From an uncultured Bacteroidales bacterium (lineage in GTDB: Bacteria > Bacteroidota > Bacteroidia > Bacteroidales > Bacteroidaceae): a DNA stretch of 64,000 nt. The translations under genes and the position numbers were made by a program. Each line of letters starts with the position of its first letter. Positions within the stretch are counted from its first letter, which is position 1. The DNA is taken from positions 1 through 64,000 of the forward strand of contig CACZCZ010000005.1 of NCBI GenBank assembly GCA_902779845.1. The letters are read 5' to 3'. A model generated the notes under the pieces. It saw only the letters and a list, made by a program, of their open reading frames with translations, was not told the origin of the DNA and did not search any database. Of the stretch, positions 25,165 through 32,777 are shown one piece after another.

Positions 25165-26907
25165 ATGAAACAAAGGACACTACATACCATCCTCTTTCTG
25201 ATCATAAGCCTCATGCCCCTACGCTCTCTGGCATGGGGAGAGACCACGAGCTATGTGCTGGAACATGCCAATGAAGAGAATCTATACACAATAGCCACAG
25301 GGCCATCCCTGCCATTATCAGGTCCCGGCGCCACGCTGACTTTTCAGGCAAAAAAACAAACCATGAGCGCGCAAGGTCTATATATCGAGACATCAACCGA
25401 CGGTGGAAGTAGTTGGTCACAATTGGACTACATTAACTCATCGCTCAAAACAAGTTATAAAACTTTCACTTACTCGATTAATGCTAATGTTACCCATATT
25501 CGTTTCCTCACGAAGGTAGGTTCCACACTAAACAAATATTATAAGGACGTAAAAGTCACCCGCGCCACCACCCTCACCACCAGCACCACGGAACTGGACT
25601 TCGGGACGGTGACGAATCGCAAGAGCACCACACTCAACGCCGCCATCAACTACAACAACACCACTTACAACCAACAGGTCACAGGTAGCTGCACGGATGG
25701 CAACTTCACCATCACTGCCACGACCGTAGGGGCCACTGGCGAAGGGCAGCAGATTCCCGTGACCTTCACCCCCACCCGCGCCGGTGCACACAGCGGCACT
25801 GTCACCCTCACGATGAATGGCAAGAGCGTCACCTTCGCGGTCAAGGGCGTAGGGCAGACGACCTACTACACACGTGCCACCGCCTCTGCCACCGCAGGCG
25901 GCTCCGCCTACGTCAGCTTCACCTCCTTTGACGATGCCACCAACTCCAGCGCTACCACCAACAGCGGTGTCACCACCGCTGCCAATGCCACCGCCACCGC
26001 CTACTACCGCGCCGTGGCCGCACAGCGCTACGCCTTCGTAGGCTGGAAGCGTAACCTCAGCGATGCCAACTATGTCAGCACCGATGCCGAGTTCCAGGCT
26101 CCAAGCTACACCTACGATTCCGAGAGCTCCGGCAGCCCCACCGTTGTCACTTATTATGCGGTCTTCGAGGAGAAGCCCAATACGGTCACCCTGGAGCCCA
26201 CCGCCAACAACTATGATGCAGACCACTATGAACGCGTGACGCTGCATCGCACCTTCGCCGCTGGCTACAACACCATAGCACTACCCTTCGCCACCACCGT
26301 GGAAGCCCTCACGGGCCGCAGCTCCGAAGATGACTGGGTGGCACAACTCGCCAGCGTGACCTACAACCCTCACGACGGCTACACGCTGTTCTTCGAGAAG
26401 ATTGCCAGCGGCCACATCAACGCCTGCGAGCCTTATATCCTACATCTCGGTGAGACACTTGCCGACCCCTCATGGACCGACATCGATCTCCCCTCTGCCA
26501 CACCCCAGACGCTCGCAGCCCAGAAAGGCTACAGCGCTGCAGCGGCACCCGATGGCAGCAGCTATGAGGACTGGACGATGACCTCCAATTTCACCGCCGC
26601 CTTCCCCATGAGCGGGCTCTTGGGCATCGTGAATGGAGCCGGCGCACTGATGCGCGGCAGCAGCACGGCGACCCTCAACGCCTTCACAGCCTACATCACA
26701 GCCCCCACAGGTGCCTACGGAGCAAAGATGCATTCTGCCTTTACCGATGAATGGGGCCGCATCACGCACATCGACAGCCTACCGGCAGAAAACAGCGATG
26801 CGACCACCGTTGACATCTATGACATCTCTGGTCGTCGCATCGATAAAGTGAAATCTTTGCCCCGCGGCATTTATTTCAGCCGCGGGAAGAAGATACTCGT
26901 ACGTTAG
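25165..26907 (+). CDS. Large secreted protein with type IX-like C-terminal tail
   Basis: A 580-residue exported protein (MKQRTLHTILFLIISLMPLRSLA). It has an N-terminal beta domain, then a choice-of-anchor/ASPM-SPD2-like Ig module (TELDFGTVTNRKSTTLNAAI to VTLTMNGKSVTFAVKGVG, about residues 140-235), a region with FVGWKRNLSDANYVS (InlB B-repeat-like) and a C-terminal beta part ending YDISGRRIDKVK...GIYFSRGKKILVR. That ending matches the short sorting tail seen on six other proteins in this window. Start at ATG 25165; an in-frame ATG at 25144 overlaps the previous gene and is less likely. Last gene of the cluster and the only one exported without a lipid anchor. Confidence 0.7.
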   Translation: MKQRTLHTILFLIISLMPLRSLAWGETTSYVLEHANEENLYTIATGPSLPLSGPGATLTFQAKKQTMSAQGLYIETSTDGGSSWSQLDYINSSLKTSYKTFTYSINANVTHIRFLTKVGSTLNKYYKDVKVTRATTLTTSTTELDFGTVTNRKSTTLNAAINYNNTTYNQQVTGSCTDGNFTITATTVGATGEGQQIPVTFTPTRAGAHSGTVTLTMNGKSVTFAVKGVGQTTYYTRATASATAGGSAYVSFTSFDDATNSSATTNSGVTTAANATATAYYRAVAAQRYAFVGWKRNLSDANYVSTDAEFQAPSYTYDSESSGSPTVVTYYAVFEEKPNTVTLEPTANNYDADHYERVTLHRTFAAGYNTIALPFATTVEALTGRSSEDDWVAQLASVTYNPHDGYTLFFEKIASGHINACEPYILHLGETLADPSWTDIDLPSATPQTLAAQKGYSAAAAPDGSSYEDWTMTSNFTAAFPMSGLLGIVNGAGALMRGSSTATLNAFTAYITAPTGAYGAKMHSAFTDEWGRITHIDSLPAENSDATTVDIYDISGRRIDKVKSLPRGIYFSRGKKILVR

Positions 26908-26940
26908 TTTTCGTTATCGTTAGCGTTAGCGTTTTCGTTC
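26908..26940. repeat. CGTTAG/CGTTAT short repeats
   Basis: Low-complexity units (TCGTTATCGTTAGCGTTAGC) fill the gap between two convergent genes. They are similar in wording to the GTTATTAC-type repeats at 47999-48078. Confidence 0.6.
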
Positions 26941-27917
26941 TATTGGCTCAGCACTTCGAGCGCTGTGATGAGCTCCTTCTTCAGCGGCTTATCGCTCTTG
27001 ACTGCACTGGAGAAGGGGACATAGACCACTTCGTCGTTCTTGATGCCTAGCATCACATTGCGCTGTCCGTCTAAGAGAGCATTCACAGCACCTACGCCAA
27101 GGCGCGATGCCAGAATACGGTCGCCGGCAGAGGGGCTGCCGCCACGCTGCAGGTGGCCGAGGATACTCACGCGCACATCGTACTCAGGATATTCATTGCG
27201 CACACGTTCGGCATAGTACATAGCGCCACATTTGGGGCTCTCCGAGACGATGACAATGCTCGAAGACTTAGACTTACGAATGCCGCGACCTATGAACTGT
27301 GCCAACTGGTCCACAGCCGTGCTGTCCTCAGGGATAATGGCAGCCTCGGCACCGGCAGCGAGGGCTGAGTTCTGTGCCAGGAAGCCCGCATCACGGCCCA
27401 TCACCTCGACAAAGAAGATGCGCTCGTGGGAGTTTGCGGTGTCGCGGATCTTATCCACACAGTCCATGATGGTGTTCAGCGATGTGTCGTAGCCTATCGT
27501 GAGGTCTGTGCCGTTGAGGTCGTTGTCAATGGTGCCGGGCAGACCGATGCAGGGAACATCATATTCCGCTGCAAACAGGCGTGCGCCCGTCAGGGAGCCG
27601 TTGCCACCGATGACCACCAGTGCATCGATACCTTGAGCTACCATGTTCTCATAAGCACGCTTACGACCCTCTTCCGTCATGAAGTCCTTCGAGCGTGCGG
27701 TTCGCAAAATGGTACCGCCACGTCCGATGATGCCCGAGACGCTCTCGGTCGTAAATTCCTTGATCTCATTGTGGATGAGACCTTCGTAGCCACGATAAAT
27801 GCCCTTAACGGTGAAGCCATTGGCGATGGCAGCACGTGTCACCGCACGGATGGCGGCATTCATTCCAGGCGCATCACCGCCGGAAGTGAGAATACCTATA
27901 CAATTGATTTTGCTCAT
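26940..27917 (-). CDS. pfkA: 6-phosphofructokinase (ATP-type)
   Basis: A 325-residue PfkA that phosphorylates fructose 6-phosphate in glycolysis. Motifs in order: [15 protein letters not shown] (nucleotide loop), [44 protein letters not shown] and [13 protein letters not shown]. The fourth residue of the second motif is Gly, expected for ATP rather than pyrophosphate use. However, the third is Asn where the classical motif has Asp (GGDGS). The length is normal. It converges with the DUF4493 operon and has its own -7 element immediately downstream of the rpsA terminator. The other glycolytic gene in the window, fbaA, lies 18 kb away. Confidence 0.95.
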   Translation of the reverse strand: MSKINCIGILTSGGDAPGMNAAIRAVTRAAIANGFTVKGIYRGYEGLIHNEIKEFTTESVSGIIGRGGTILRTARSKDFMTEEGRKRAYENMVAQGIDALVVIGGNGSLTGARLFAAEYDVPCIGLPGTIDNDLNGTDLTIGYDTSLNTIMDCVDKIRDTANSHERIFFVEVMGRDAGFLAQNSALAAGAEAAIIPEDSTAVDQLAQFIGRGIRKSKSSSIVIVSESPKCGAMYYAERVRNEYPEYDVRVSILGHLQRGGSPSAGDRILASRLGVGAVNALLDGQRNVMLGIKNDEVVYVPFSSAVKSDKPLKKELITALEVLSQ

Positions 27918-27947
27918 AATCGTATCATGTTAAATAGAAATCATGGG

Positions 27948-27955
27948 CAAAGGTA
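27948..27955 (-). promoter_or_regulatory. -7 element of pfkA
   Basis: The minus strand reads TACCTTTG followed by CCCATG, 31 bases before the pfkA start. It is 16 bases from the rpsA terminator stem, so pfkA is transcribed separately. Confidence 0.8.
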
Positions 27956-27970
27956 CATAAAAAAAACAGA

Positions 27971-28004
27971 AAACGAGCCGTCAGACAATGCCAACGGCTC
28001 GTTT
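27971..28004 (-). terminator. Terminator of rpsA
   Basis: AAACGAGCCGT and ACGGCTCGTTT form an 11-bp stem, followed on the minus strand by TTTCTGTTTTTT. A second small hairpin lies between it and the rpsA stop: TTTGCGC/GCGCAAA at 28022-28039. Confidence 0.85.
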
Positions 28005-28044
28005 ATTATAATTAATTAATGTTTGCGCGTGTGCGCAAAGGTCA

Positions 28045-29838
28045 TTATTCGCCCTTCTCGAGCTTAGCCTTCAGTTCAGCCAGAGCATCGATATCGCCGA
28101 GCGTTGTGCTGGCGGCCTGGTTCTGGATGACGGGCTGCTGCTCCTTAGCGGGACGCTTGGTGGCAGCACGCTCAGCCTTGCGGGCCTCACGCTGCTCGGT
28201 GCGAGCGGCATCTTCGAAGATGCGGCTGTGGCTGAGGATGATGCGCTTGCTCTCCTTGTTGAACTCAATCACCTTGAAGGGAAGCTTCTCGCCCTGCTGA
28301 GCCTGGCTGCCGTCCTCCTTCACGAGGTGCTTGGGAGTAGCGAAGCCTTCCACGCCGTACTCGAGCTGGATGACAGCACCCTTGTCGAGCATCTCGGTGA
28401 TGGTGCCTTCGTGCACGCTGTCACGTGTGAACACGGTCTCGAAGACATCCCAAGGATTCTCCTCCAGCTGCTTGTGGCCGAGGCTGAGGCGACGGTTCTC
28501 CTTGTCGATTTCGAGGACAACGACCTCGATTTCAGCACCGATAGAAGTGAACTCGCTGGGGTGCTTCACCTTCTTTGTCCAGCTGAGGTCGCTGATGTGG
28601 ATGAGACCATCCACGCCCTCTTCGATCTCCACGAAGACACCGAAGTTGGTGAAGTTGCGTACGCGAGCGGTGTGCTTGCTGCCAACGGGGTATTTCACCT
28701 CGATGTTCTCCCACGGATCTTCCTTCAGCTGCTTGATGCCGAGAGACATCTTGCGCTCCTCGCGGTCGAGGGTCAGGATGACGGCTTCTACCTCGTCGCC
28801 CACCTTCATGAAGTCCTGAGCGCTGCGCAGGTGCTGGCTCCAGGACATCTCGCTGACATGGATGAGACCCTCCACGCCGGGAGCCACCTCAATGAATGCG
28901 CCGTAGTCAGCCATCACGACAACCTTACCCTTCACCTTGTCGCCAACCTTGAGGTTGGGATCAAGAGCATCCCAGGGATGCGGAGTGAGCTGCTTCAGAC
29001 CGAGAGCGATGCGCTTCTTCTCCTCGTCGAAGTCGAGGATAACCACGTTGAGCTTCTGGTCGAGTTCCACAACCTCGTGCGGATCGCTGACGCGGCCCCA
29101 GCTGAGGTCTGTGATGTGTACGAGACCGTCCACGCCACCCAGGTCGATGAAGACACCGTAGGAGGTGATGTTCTTGACGGTACCCTCGAGCACCTGACCC
29201 TTCTCCAGCTTGGAGATGATCTCCTTCTTCTGCTGTTCGAGCTCGGCCTCGATGAGCGCCTTGTGGCTGACAACGACATTGCGGTAGTCCTGGTTGATCT
29301 TCACGATCTTGAACTCCATCGTCTTGCCCACGAACACATCGTAGTCACGGATGGGCTTCACGTCGATCTGGCTGCCGGGCAGGAAAGCCTCGATGCCGAA
29401 GACATCGACGATCATGCCACCCTTTGTGCGGCACTTGATGAAACCCTTGACGATTTCCTGGCTCTCCAGAGCGGCATTGACGCGCTCCCAGCTCTTGGCG
29501 GCGCGAGCCTTCTTGTGAGACAGAATAAGCTGACCTTTCTTGTCTTCCTGATTCTCGATGTAAACCTCTACCTTATCGCCTACCTTCAGGTCGGGATCGT
29601 AGCGGAATTCGTTGGCCGAGATGATACCATCGCTCTTGTAGCCGATGTTCACAACGACCTCGCGCTTGTTGATGCTGATGACCGTACCTTCTACGACATC
29701 GTGATCAGCAACGCCTGTCAGGCTCTTGTCGTAAGCCGCAGCCTGATCTTCGCGGCTTTGCTCAGTTTGAGCGGTGCCCTTCTCGTAACCTTCCCAATCG
29801 AAGTCCTCGAGGGGCTGAATGTTTGTTAAGTTTGACAT
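28045..29838 (-). CDS. rpsA: 30S ribosomal protein S1
   Basis: A 597-residue S1 with six S1/OB-fold RNA-binding repeats, at about residues 50-112, 128-196, 212-281, 297-368, 384-454 and 470-536. Repeats 3-5 are the most canonical (GVFIDLGGVDGLVHITDLSW, GAFIEVAPGVEGLIHVSEMS, GVFVEIEEGVDGLIHISDLS). The N-terminus MSNLTNIQPLEDFDWEGYEKG and the charged C-terminal tail are usual for Bacteroidetes. In this phylum mRNAs largely lack Shine-Dalgarno sites, so S1 is expected to matter for initiation. Single gene with its own promoter and terminator. A large open frame on the opposite strand is only its shadow. Confidence 0.97.
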   Translation of the reverse strand: MSNLTNIQPLEDFDWEGYEKGTAQTEQSREDQAAAYDKSLTGVADHDVVEGTVISINKREVVVNIGYKSDGIISANEFRYDPDLKVGDKVEVYIENQEDKKGQLILSHKKARAAKSWERVNAALESQEIVKGFIKCRTKGGMIVDVFGIEAFLPGSQIDVKPIRDYDVFVGKTMEFKIVKINQDYRNVVVSHKALIEAELEQQKKEIISKLEKGQVLEGTVKNITSYGVFIDLGGVDGLVHITDLSWGRVSDPHEVVELDQKLNVVILDFDEEKKRIALGLKQLTPHPWDALDPNLKVGDKVKGKVVVMADYGAFIEVAPGVEGLIHVSEMSWSQHLRSAQDFMKVGDEVEAVILTLDREERKMSLGIKQLKEDPWENIEVKYPVGSKHTARVRNFTNFGVFVEIEEGVDGLIHISDLSWTKKVKHPSEFTSIGAEIEVVVLEIDKENRRLSLGHKQLEENPWDVFETVFTRDSVHEGTITEMLDKGAVIQLEYGVEGFATPKHLVKEDGSQAQQGEKLPFKVIEFNKESKRIILSHSRIFEDAARTEQREARKAERAATKRPAKEQQPVIQNQAASTTLGDIDALAELKAKLEKGE

Positions 29839-29905
29839 AGGGTTAATTAAATAAAAATGAAATGTTTAAGAACGTTAGACTTTATGTTGTTTAGAAAGTC
29901 GGGCG

Positions 29906-29913
29906 CAAAGGTA
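29906..29913 (-). promoter_or_regulatory. -7 element of rpsA
   Basis: The minus strand reads TACCTTTG followed by CGCCC, giving a leader of about 60 bases. No clear -33 box at the standard distance. Confidence 0.75.
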
Positions 29914-30016
29914 CGAAAAAAGTTTAGAGTTGATGGTTTAAAGTGTAAAGTTTTTGCGTTTTTGGCTTATTTTTTTCAAATTATTTTGTTATGTTCAATG
30001 CATATACGGTTTTCAC

Positions 30017-30074
30017 CCCTCTATAGAGACTACGCGTACCCTCTATAGAGACCTCGCGTAGTCTCTATAGAGGG
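30017..30074. repeat. 20-bp perfect inverted repeat built from 22-bp units
   Basis: The arm CCCTCTATAGAGACTACGCG at 30017-30036 is perfectly complemented at 30055-30074. The 18-base interior holds another CCCTCTATAGAG, so the block also reads as direct 22-base units (30017, 30039). Each unit contains the palindrome TCTATAGA. It lies between the zinc-ribbon gene stop and the rpsA promoter and could terminate the former. Confidence 0.85.
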
Positions 30075-30100
30075 TAGCACAAACTCTTTATAGATAGAAC

Positions 30101-30931
30101 TTAATCCTCTGTCTTGGGTTCTGCCTTCTTACGGCTACGACGCTTGGGCTTCTCCTCCACGGGCTTCTGCACCTGTACGCCGGCGAGTTCGGGGTCGATC
30201 ATGATACGTCCGCAGTACTCACAGACGATGATTTTCTTGCGCATGCGGATGTCGAGCTGGCGCTGGGGCGGAATCTTGTTGAAGCAGCCGCCACAGGCAT
30301 CACGCTGCACATACACCACGCCCAGTCCGTTACGGGAGTTCTTGCGGATGCGCTTGAAGGCGCTGAGCAGACGGGGCTCGATGGTCACCTCCAGGTTCTT
30401 GCTCTTCTCGCGCAGCTTCTCCTCCTCGGCACGTGTCTCAGAGATAATCTCGTCGAGCTCACTCTTCTTGATGTCCAAGTCGGTGCGACGCTCGGTGACG
30501 GTGTCAGAGCAGCGACGGATGTCCTCCTGCTTGCCTTCGATGGCGGCGGTAATCTCGCGCAGTTTCTTCTCGTTGAGCTGGTTGTCCAGCTGCAGGTACT
30601 CGATTTCCTTTGTCAGGTTCTCGTACTCGCGGTTGTTACGCACACTGCTGAGCTGGTTATTGTAGCGCTCGATGTTGGCGTTGTTGTCCTGGATAGCCAC
30701 ACGGCGACGAGCCATCTCGTCCTGCATGTTGGCGATGTCAGCCTGGATCTTCTCGATGCGGGTGGTGAGACCTTCAATCTCATCTTCCAGGTCCTGAACC
30801 TCCAAGGGCAGTTCGCCGCGGAGGGTCTTGATCTTGTCAATCTCCGAGAGCATGCTCTGGAGCTGGTACAGGTTCTTCAGCTTCTCCTCGATGCTGAGGT
30901 CCTGCGGGTCTTTTCTTGATTCTCTTGCCAT
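30101..30931 (-). CDS. Coiled-coil zinc-ribbon protein (zf-RING_7/DUF164 family)
   Basis: A 276-residue soluble protein. Residues about 15-195 are continuous heptad-rich coiled coil (EVQDLEDEIEGLTTRIEKI, NREYENLTKEIEYLQLD). They are followed by a four-cysteine zinc ribbon (DACGGCFNKIPPQ...VCEYCGR) and a basic tail (KPKRRSRKKAEPK). This is the widespread CT398-like family, thought to bind nucleic acid or to tether proteins to other machinery; no enzymatic role is established. It sits 41 bases downstream of the Nif3-family gene on the same strand, a pairing seen in many Bacteroidetes. Confidence 0.88.
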   Translation of the reverse strand: MARESRKDPQDLSIEEKLKNLYQLQSMLSEIDKIKTLRGELPLEVQDLEDEIEGLTTRIEKIQADIANMQDEMARRRVAIQDNNANIERYNNQLSSVRNNREYENLTKEIEYLQLDNQLNEKKLREITAAIEGKQEDIRRCSDTVTERRTDLDIKKSELDEIISETRAEEEKLREKSKNLEVTIEPRLLSAFKRIRKNSRNGLGVVYVQRDACGGCFNKIPPQRQLDIRMRKKIIVCEYCGRIMIDPELAGVQVQKPVEEKPKRRSRKKAEPKTED

Positions 30932-30972
30932 TATAATTTATAGTTTAAAGTTTATAGTTTAAAGTTTATAGA

Positions 30973-31773
30973 TTATAAGATTTTGATTGGGTTGGTAACG
31001 ACCTCCGTGTCATAGACGGGCAGCTGGGGAGCCACCTCCTCGATGATGTCGCGGAAAATCTCGCGGGTGAACTGCTCGCTTTCGTAGTGGCCGAGCACCG
31101 CTATCTGCAGTTCCTGCTCGTGGCCGAACCACACATGATAGTGCATCTCACCCGTGAGGAATGCATCAGCCTCGACACGCAGTGCGTCGGCCAGCAGGAA
31201 GTCGCCAGCGCCGCCGCAGATGGCCACGCTCTGAATGGGACGCTCCAGGAGCTGGTTGTGCTGCAGGGCTTCCACGCCGAAAGCCTGCTTCACGCGCTGC
31301 AGGAAGGGTAGCGAGTCCTCTGCCTGCGGCAGGTAACCGATAACCCCGCTGCCAGCTTTCACTTGGCGTCCGCCCGGCAACGTCACTGTCCGCGGTGCCA
31401 GGAACTGCACGTCGATGAGTCCCAGCTTCTCGGCCATCTTGAAGTTCACGCCGTCCTCGGCATTGTCCAGATTCGTGTGAGCCGCATAGATGCAGAGGTC
31501 GTTCTGTATAGCCTTACGGATGCAGCGCTGCACCATATCAGCGTCTGCCACCTGCTTCAGCCCACGAAAGAGCAACGGGTGGTGACTCACGATGAGGTTA
31601 CAACCCAGATCCACAGCCTCGGCGATGACCTCCTCAGTCACGTCCAGACACAATAAGGCCCCTGAAACCTCCGCCTCTGTCAATCCACATTGCAGGCCGG
31701 CATTGTCATAGTCTTCCTGCAAGGGCAGAGGCGCGAACTGTTCAAGGGCTGCAATGATTTCCTTGATTTTCAC
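30973..31773 (-). CDS. Nif3-like dinuclear metal-centre protein
   Basis: A 266-residue protein of the Nif3/YbgI family (often annotated GTP cyclohydrolase 1 type 2), which forms hexamers with a two-metal site. Metal-ligand motifs visible: SHHPLLFRG near residue 65, AHTNLDNAEDGVN near 105, and GHYESEQF near the C-terminus. The physiological substrate is not settled for the family. The start is probably the GTG at 31773 (MKIKEIIAALEQFAPLPLQ), as in relatives; an upstream GTG at 31782 would add three residues. The promoter lies only 23-30 bases upstream, leaving a very short leader. Confidence 0.88.
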   Translation of the reverse strand: MKIKEIIAALEQFAPLPLQEDYDNAGLQCGLTEAEVSGALLCLDVTEEVIAEAVDLGCNLIVSHHPLLFRGLKQVADADMVQRCIRKAIQNDLCIYAAHTNLDNAEDGVNFKMAEKLGLIDVQFLAPRTVTLPGGRQVKAGSGVIGYLPQAEDSLPFLQRVKQAFGVEALQHNQLLERPIQSVAICGGAGDFLLADALRVEADAFLTGEMHYHVWFGHEQELQIAVLGHYESEQFTREIFRDIIEEVAPQLPVYDTEVVTNPIKIL

Positions 31774-31795
31774 GTCTTGCACGTTTTTGCGGGTG

Positions 31796-31803
31796 CAAAG
31801 GTA
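31796..31803 (-). promoter_or_regulatory. -7 element of the Nif3 - zinc-ribbon operon
   Basis: The minus strand reads TACCTTTG followed by CACCCGC. The position where the -33 box should be is occupied by the arm of an inverted-repeat element (31813-31838), which may have replaced the original upstream sequence. Confidence 0.8.
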
Positions 31804-31919
31804 CGGAATTAAATGAAAAGTGAAAAATGAAAAGTGAAAAATTGGCTCTTCGTTGTGAGTTTTTTACGTTTACCCTCACTTTTTCTCCCTTTTCTGCCCT
31901 ATAAATATAAATTAATGTG

Positions 31920-31927
31920 TACTTTTG
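31920..31927 (+). promoter_or_regulatory. Possible -7 element for the DUF308 gene
   Basis: TACTTTTG followed by CCCC, matching TAnnTTTG, 161 bases before the gene. If used, the leader would contain the conserved hairpin at 31972-31997. Confidence 0.5.
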
Positions 31928-31971
31928 CCCCAAATTAACATTCTTAACTTTGAACTTTTGGAGCAGCGAGC

Positions 31972-31997
31972 GCCATGAAAGCTTGCTTTCGAATGGC
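31972..31997. repeat. Conserved bulged hairpin, copy 1
   Basis: GCCAT and ATGGC close an outer stem; GAAAGC-TT-GCTTTC is the inner stem; a GA bulge lies on the 3' side. The same fold with changed stem bases occurs at 44829-44854. Both copies are preceded by AGCAGCGAG and followed by CGAGT. Confidence 0.7.
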
Positions 31998-32087
31998 CGA
32001 GTTGTGACAAAAGTCAGCGAAGCTGAACTTTGAACATTTAACTTTTCATTCTTCACTTTTCATTTTTCACTTTTCATTATATCCCTC

Positions 32088-32753
32088 ATGCTTACCCGTG
32101 CCATCCTCCGCTCCCTGTGTGCCCTCCTCGTCGGTTTCCTACTCGTCAGCAACCCCACTGAAATGACAGTGCTGCTGGTGCAGATTATCGGCGGACTGTT
32201 TGTTCTCTCCGGCGTCCTCGCCTTCATCGGCTTCTTCGCCACCAAGAGCACAGCCAAGAAACTCGAGCAGCAACAGGGCATGAGCTTCCGTCCCGTCTTC
32301 CCCCTCGTGGGCATTGGCAGCCTGGCCTTCGGTGCCTGTCTGCTCGTGTGGCCTGTGATGTTCGTCAGCATCCTCATGTACGTCCTCGGCGGTCTCCTCT
32401 GCCTCATCGGCATCGGTCAGATTGCGAGCCTCATCAACTATCGTCACTTCGCGCCCCTCTCCTGGTCGCTCTTTGTGCTGCCGTTGCTCATCATGGCAGC
32501 CGGCATCGTGGTGCTGTTCTATCCCATGGACGCGGCCTCCTTGCCCTTCACCATCCTCGGCGTCTCCTTCCTCGTCTATGGCGTGTGCGAGTTCATCATG
32601 GGCATCCGTTTCTACCGCCTCCACCGCCGCTACGAGGCCATCCTCGCAGAGAAGAGCGCCCGCGAGGCAGAAGCTATAGAGGTCGTGGACGACGACACGT
32701 CGGCACCAGCCGTCTCCGACACGCCCGATGTACCCCTTGACATCACACGATAA
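32088..32753 (+). CDS. DUF308 (HdeD-like) membrane protein
   Basis: A 221-residue inner-membrane protein with six predicted helices in three pairs (ILRSLCALLVGFLLVSN, VQIIGGLFVLSGVLAFIGFF, FPLVGIGSLAFGACLLVWPV, and on). This is the HdeD/DUF308 repeat pattern. In E. coli HdeD contributes to acid resistance, but the family function is otherwise unknown. The C-terminal 40 residues are acidic and cytosolic (EAIEVVDDDTSAP). The next gene starts 24 bases downstream. The leader lies within the inverted-repeat element. Confidence 0.8.
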   Translation: MLTRAILRSLCALLVGFLLVSNPTEMTVLLVQIIGGLFVLSGVLAFIGFFATKSTAKKLEQQQGMSFRPVFPLVGIGSLAFGACLLVWPVMFVSILMYVLGGLLCLIGIGQIASLINYRHFAPLSWSLFVLPLLIMAAGIVVLFYPMDAASLPFTILGVSFLVYGVCEFIMGIRFYRLHRRYEAILAEKSAREAEAIEVVDDDTSAPAVSDTPDVPLDITR

Positions 32754-32777
32754 CACACGATAACACAGACAATCCTT

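Larger units (their letters stand above)
31813..32077. repeat. 265-bp element bounded by 26-bp perfect inverted repeats
   Basis: The left arm 31813-31838 (ATGAAAAGTGAAAAATGAAA and on) is exactly complementary to 32052-32077. The 213 bases between encode nothing. They contain TACTTTTG at 31920-31927 (a possible plus-strand promoter for the DUF308 gene) and the hairpin at 31972-31997. The layout resembles a miniature inverted-repeat element, though the arms are made of simple GAAAAGTG/GAAAAATG words that also occur alone as spacers. Confidence 0.65.

Noticed and set aside
28228..29829. 533-codon plus-strand open frame
   Set aside because: Antisense shadow of rpsA; composition (Leu/Asp/His-rich) is that of a reversed coding strand.
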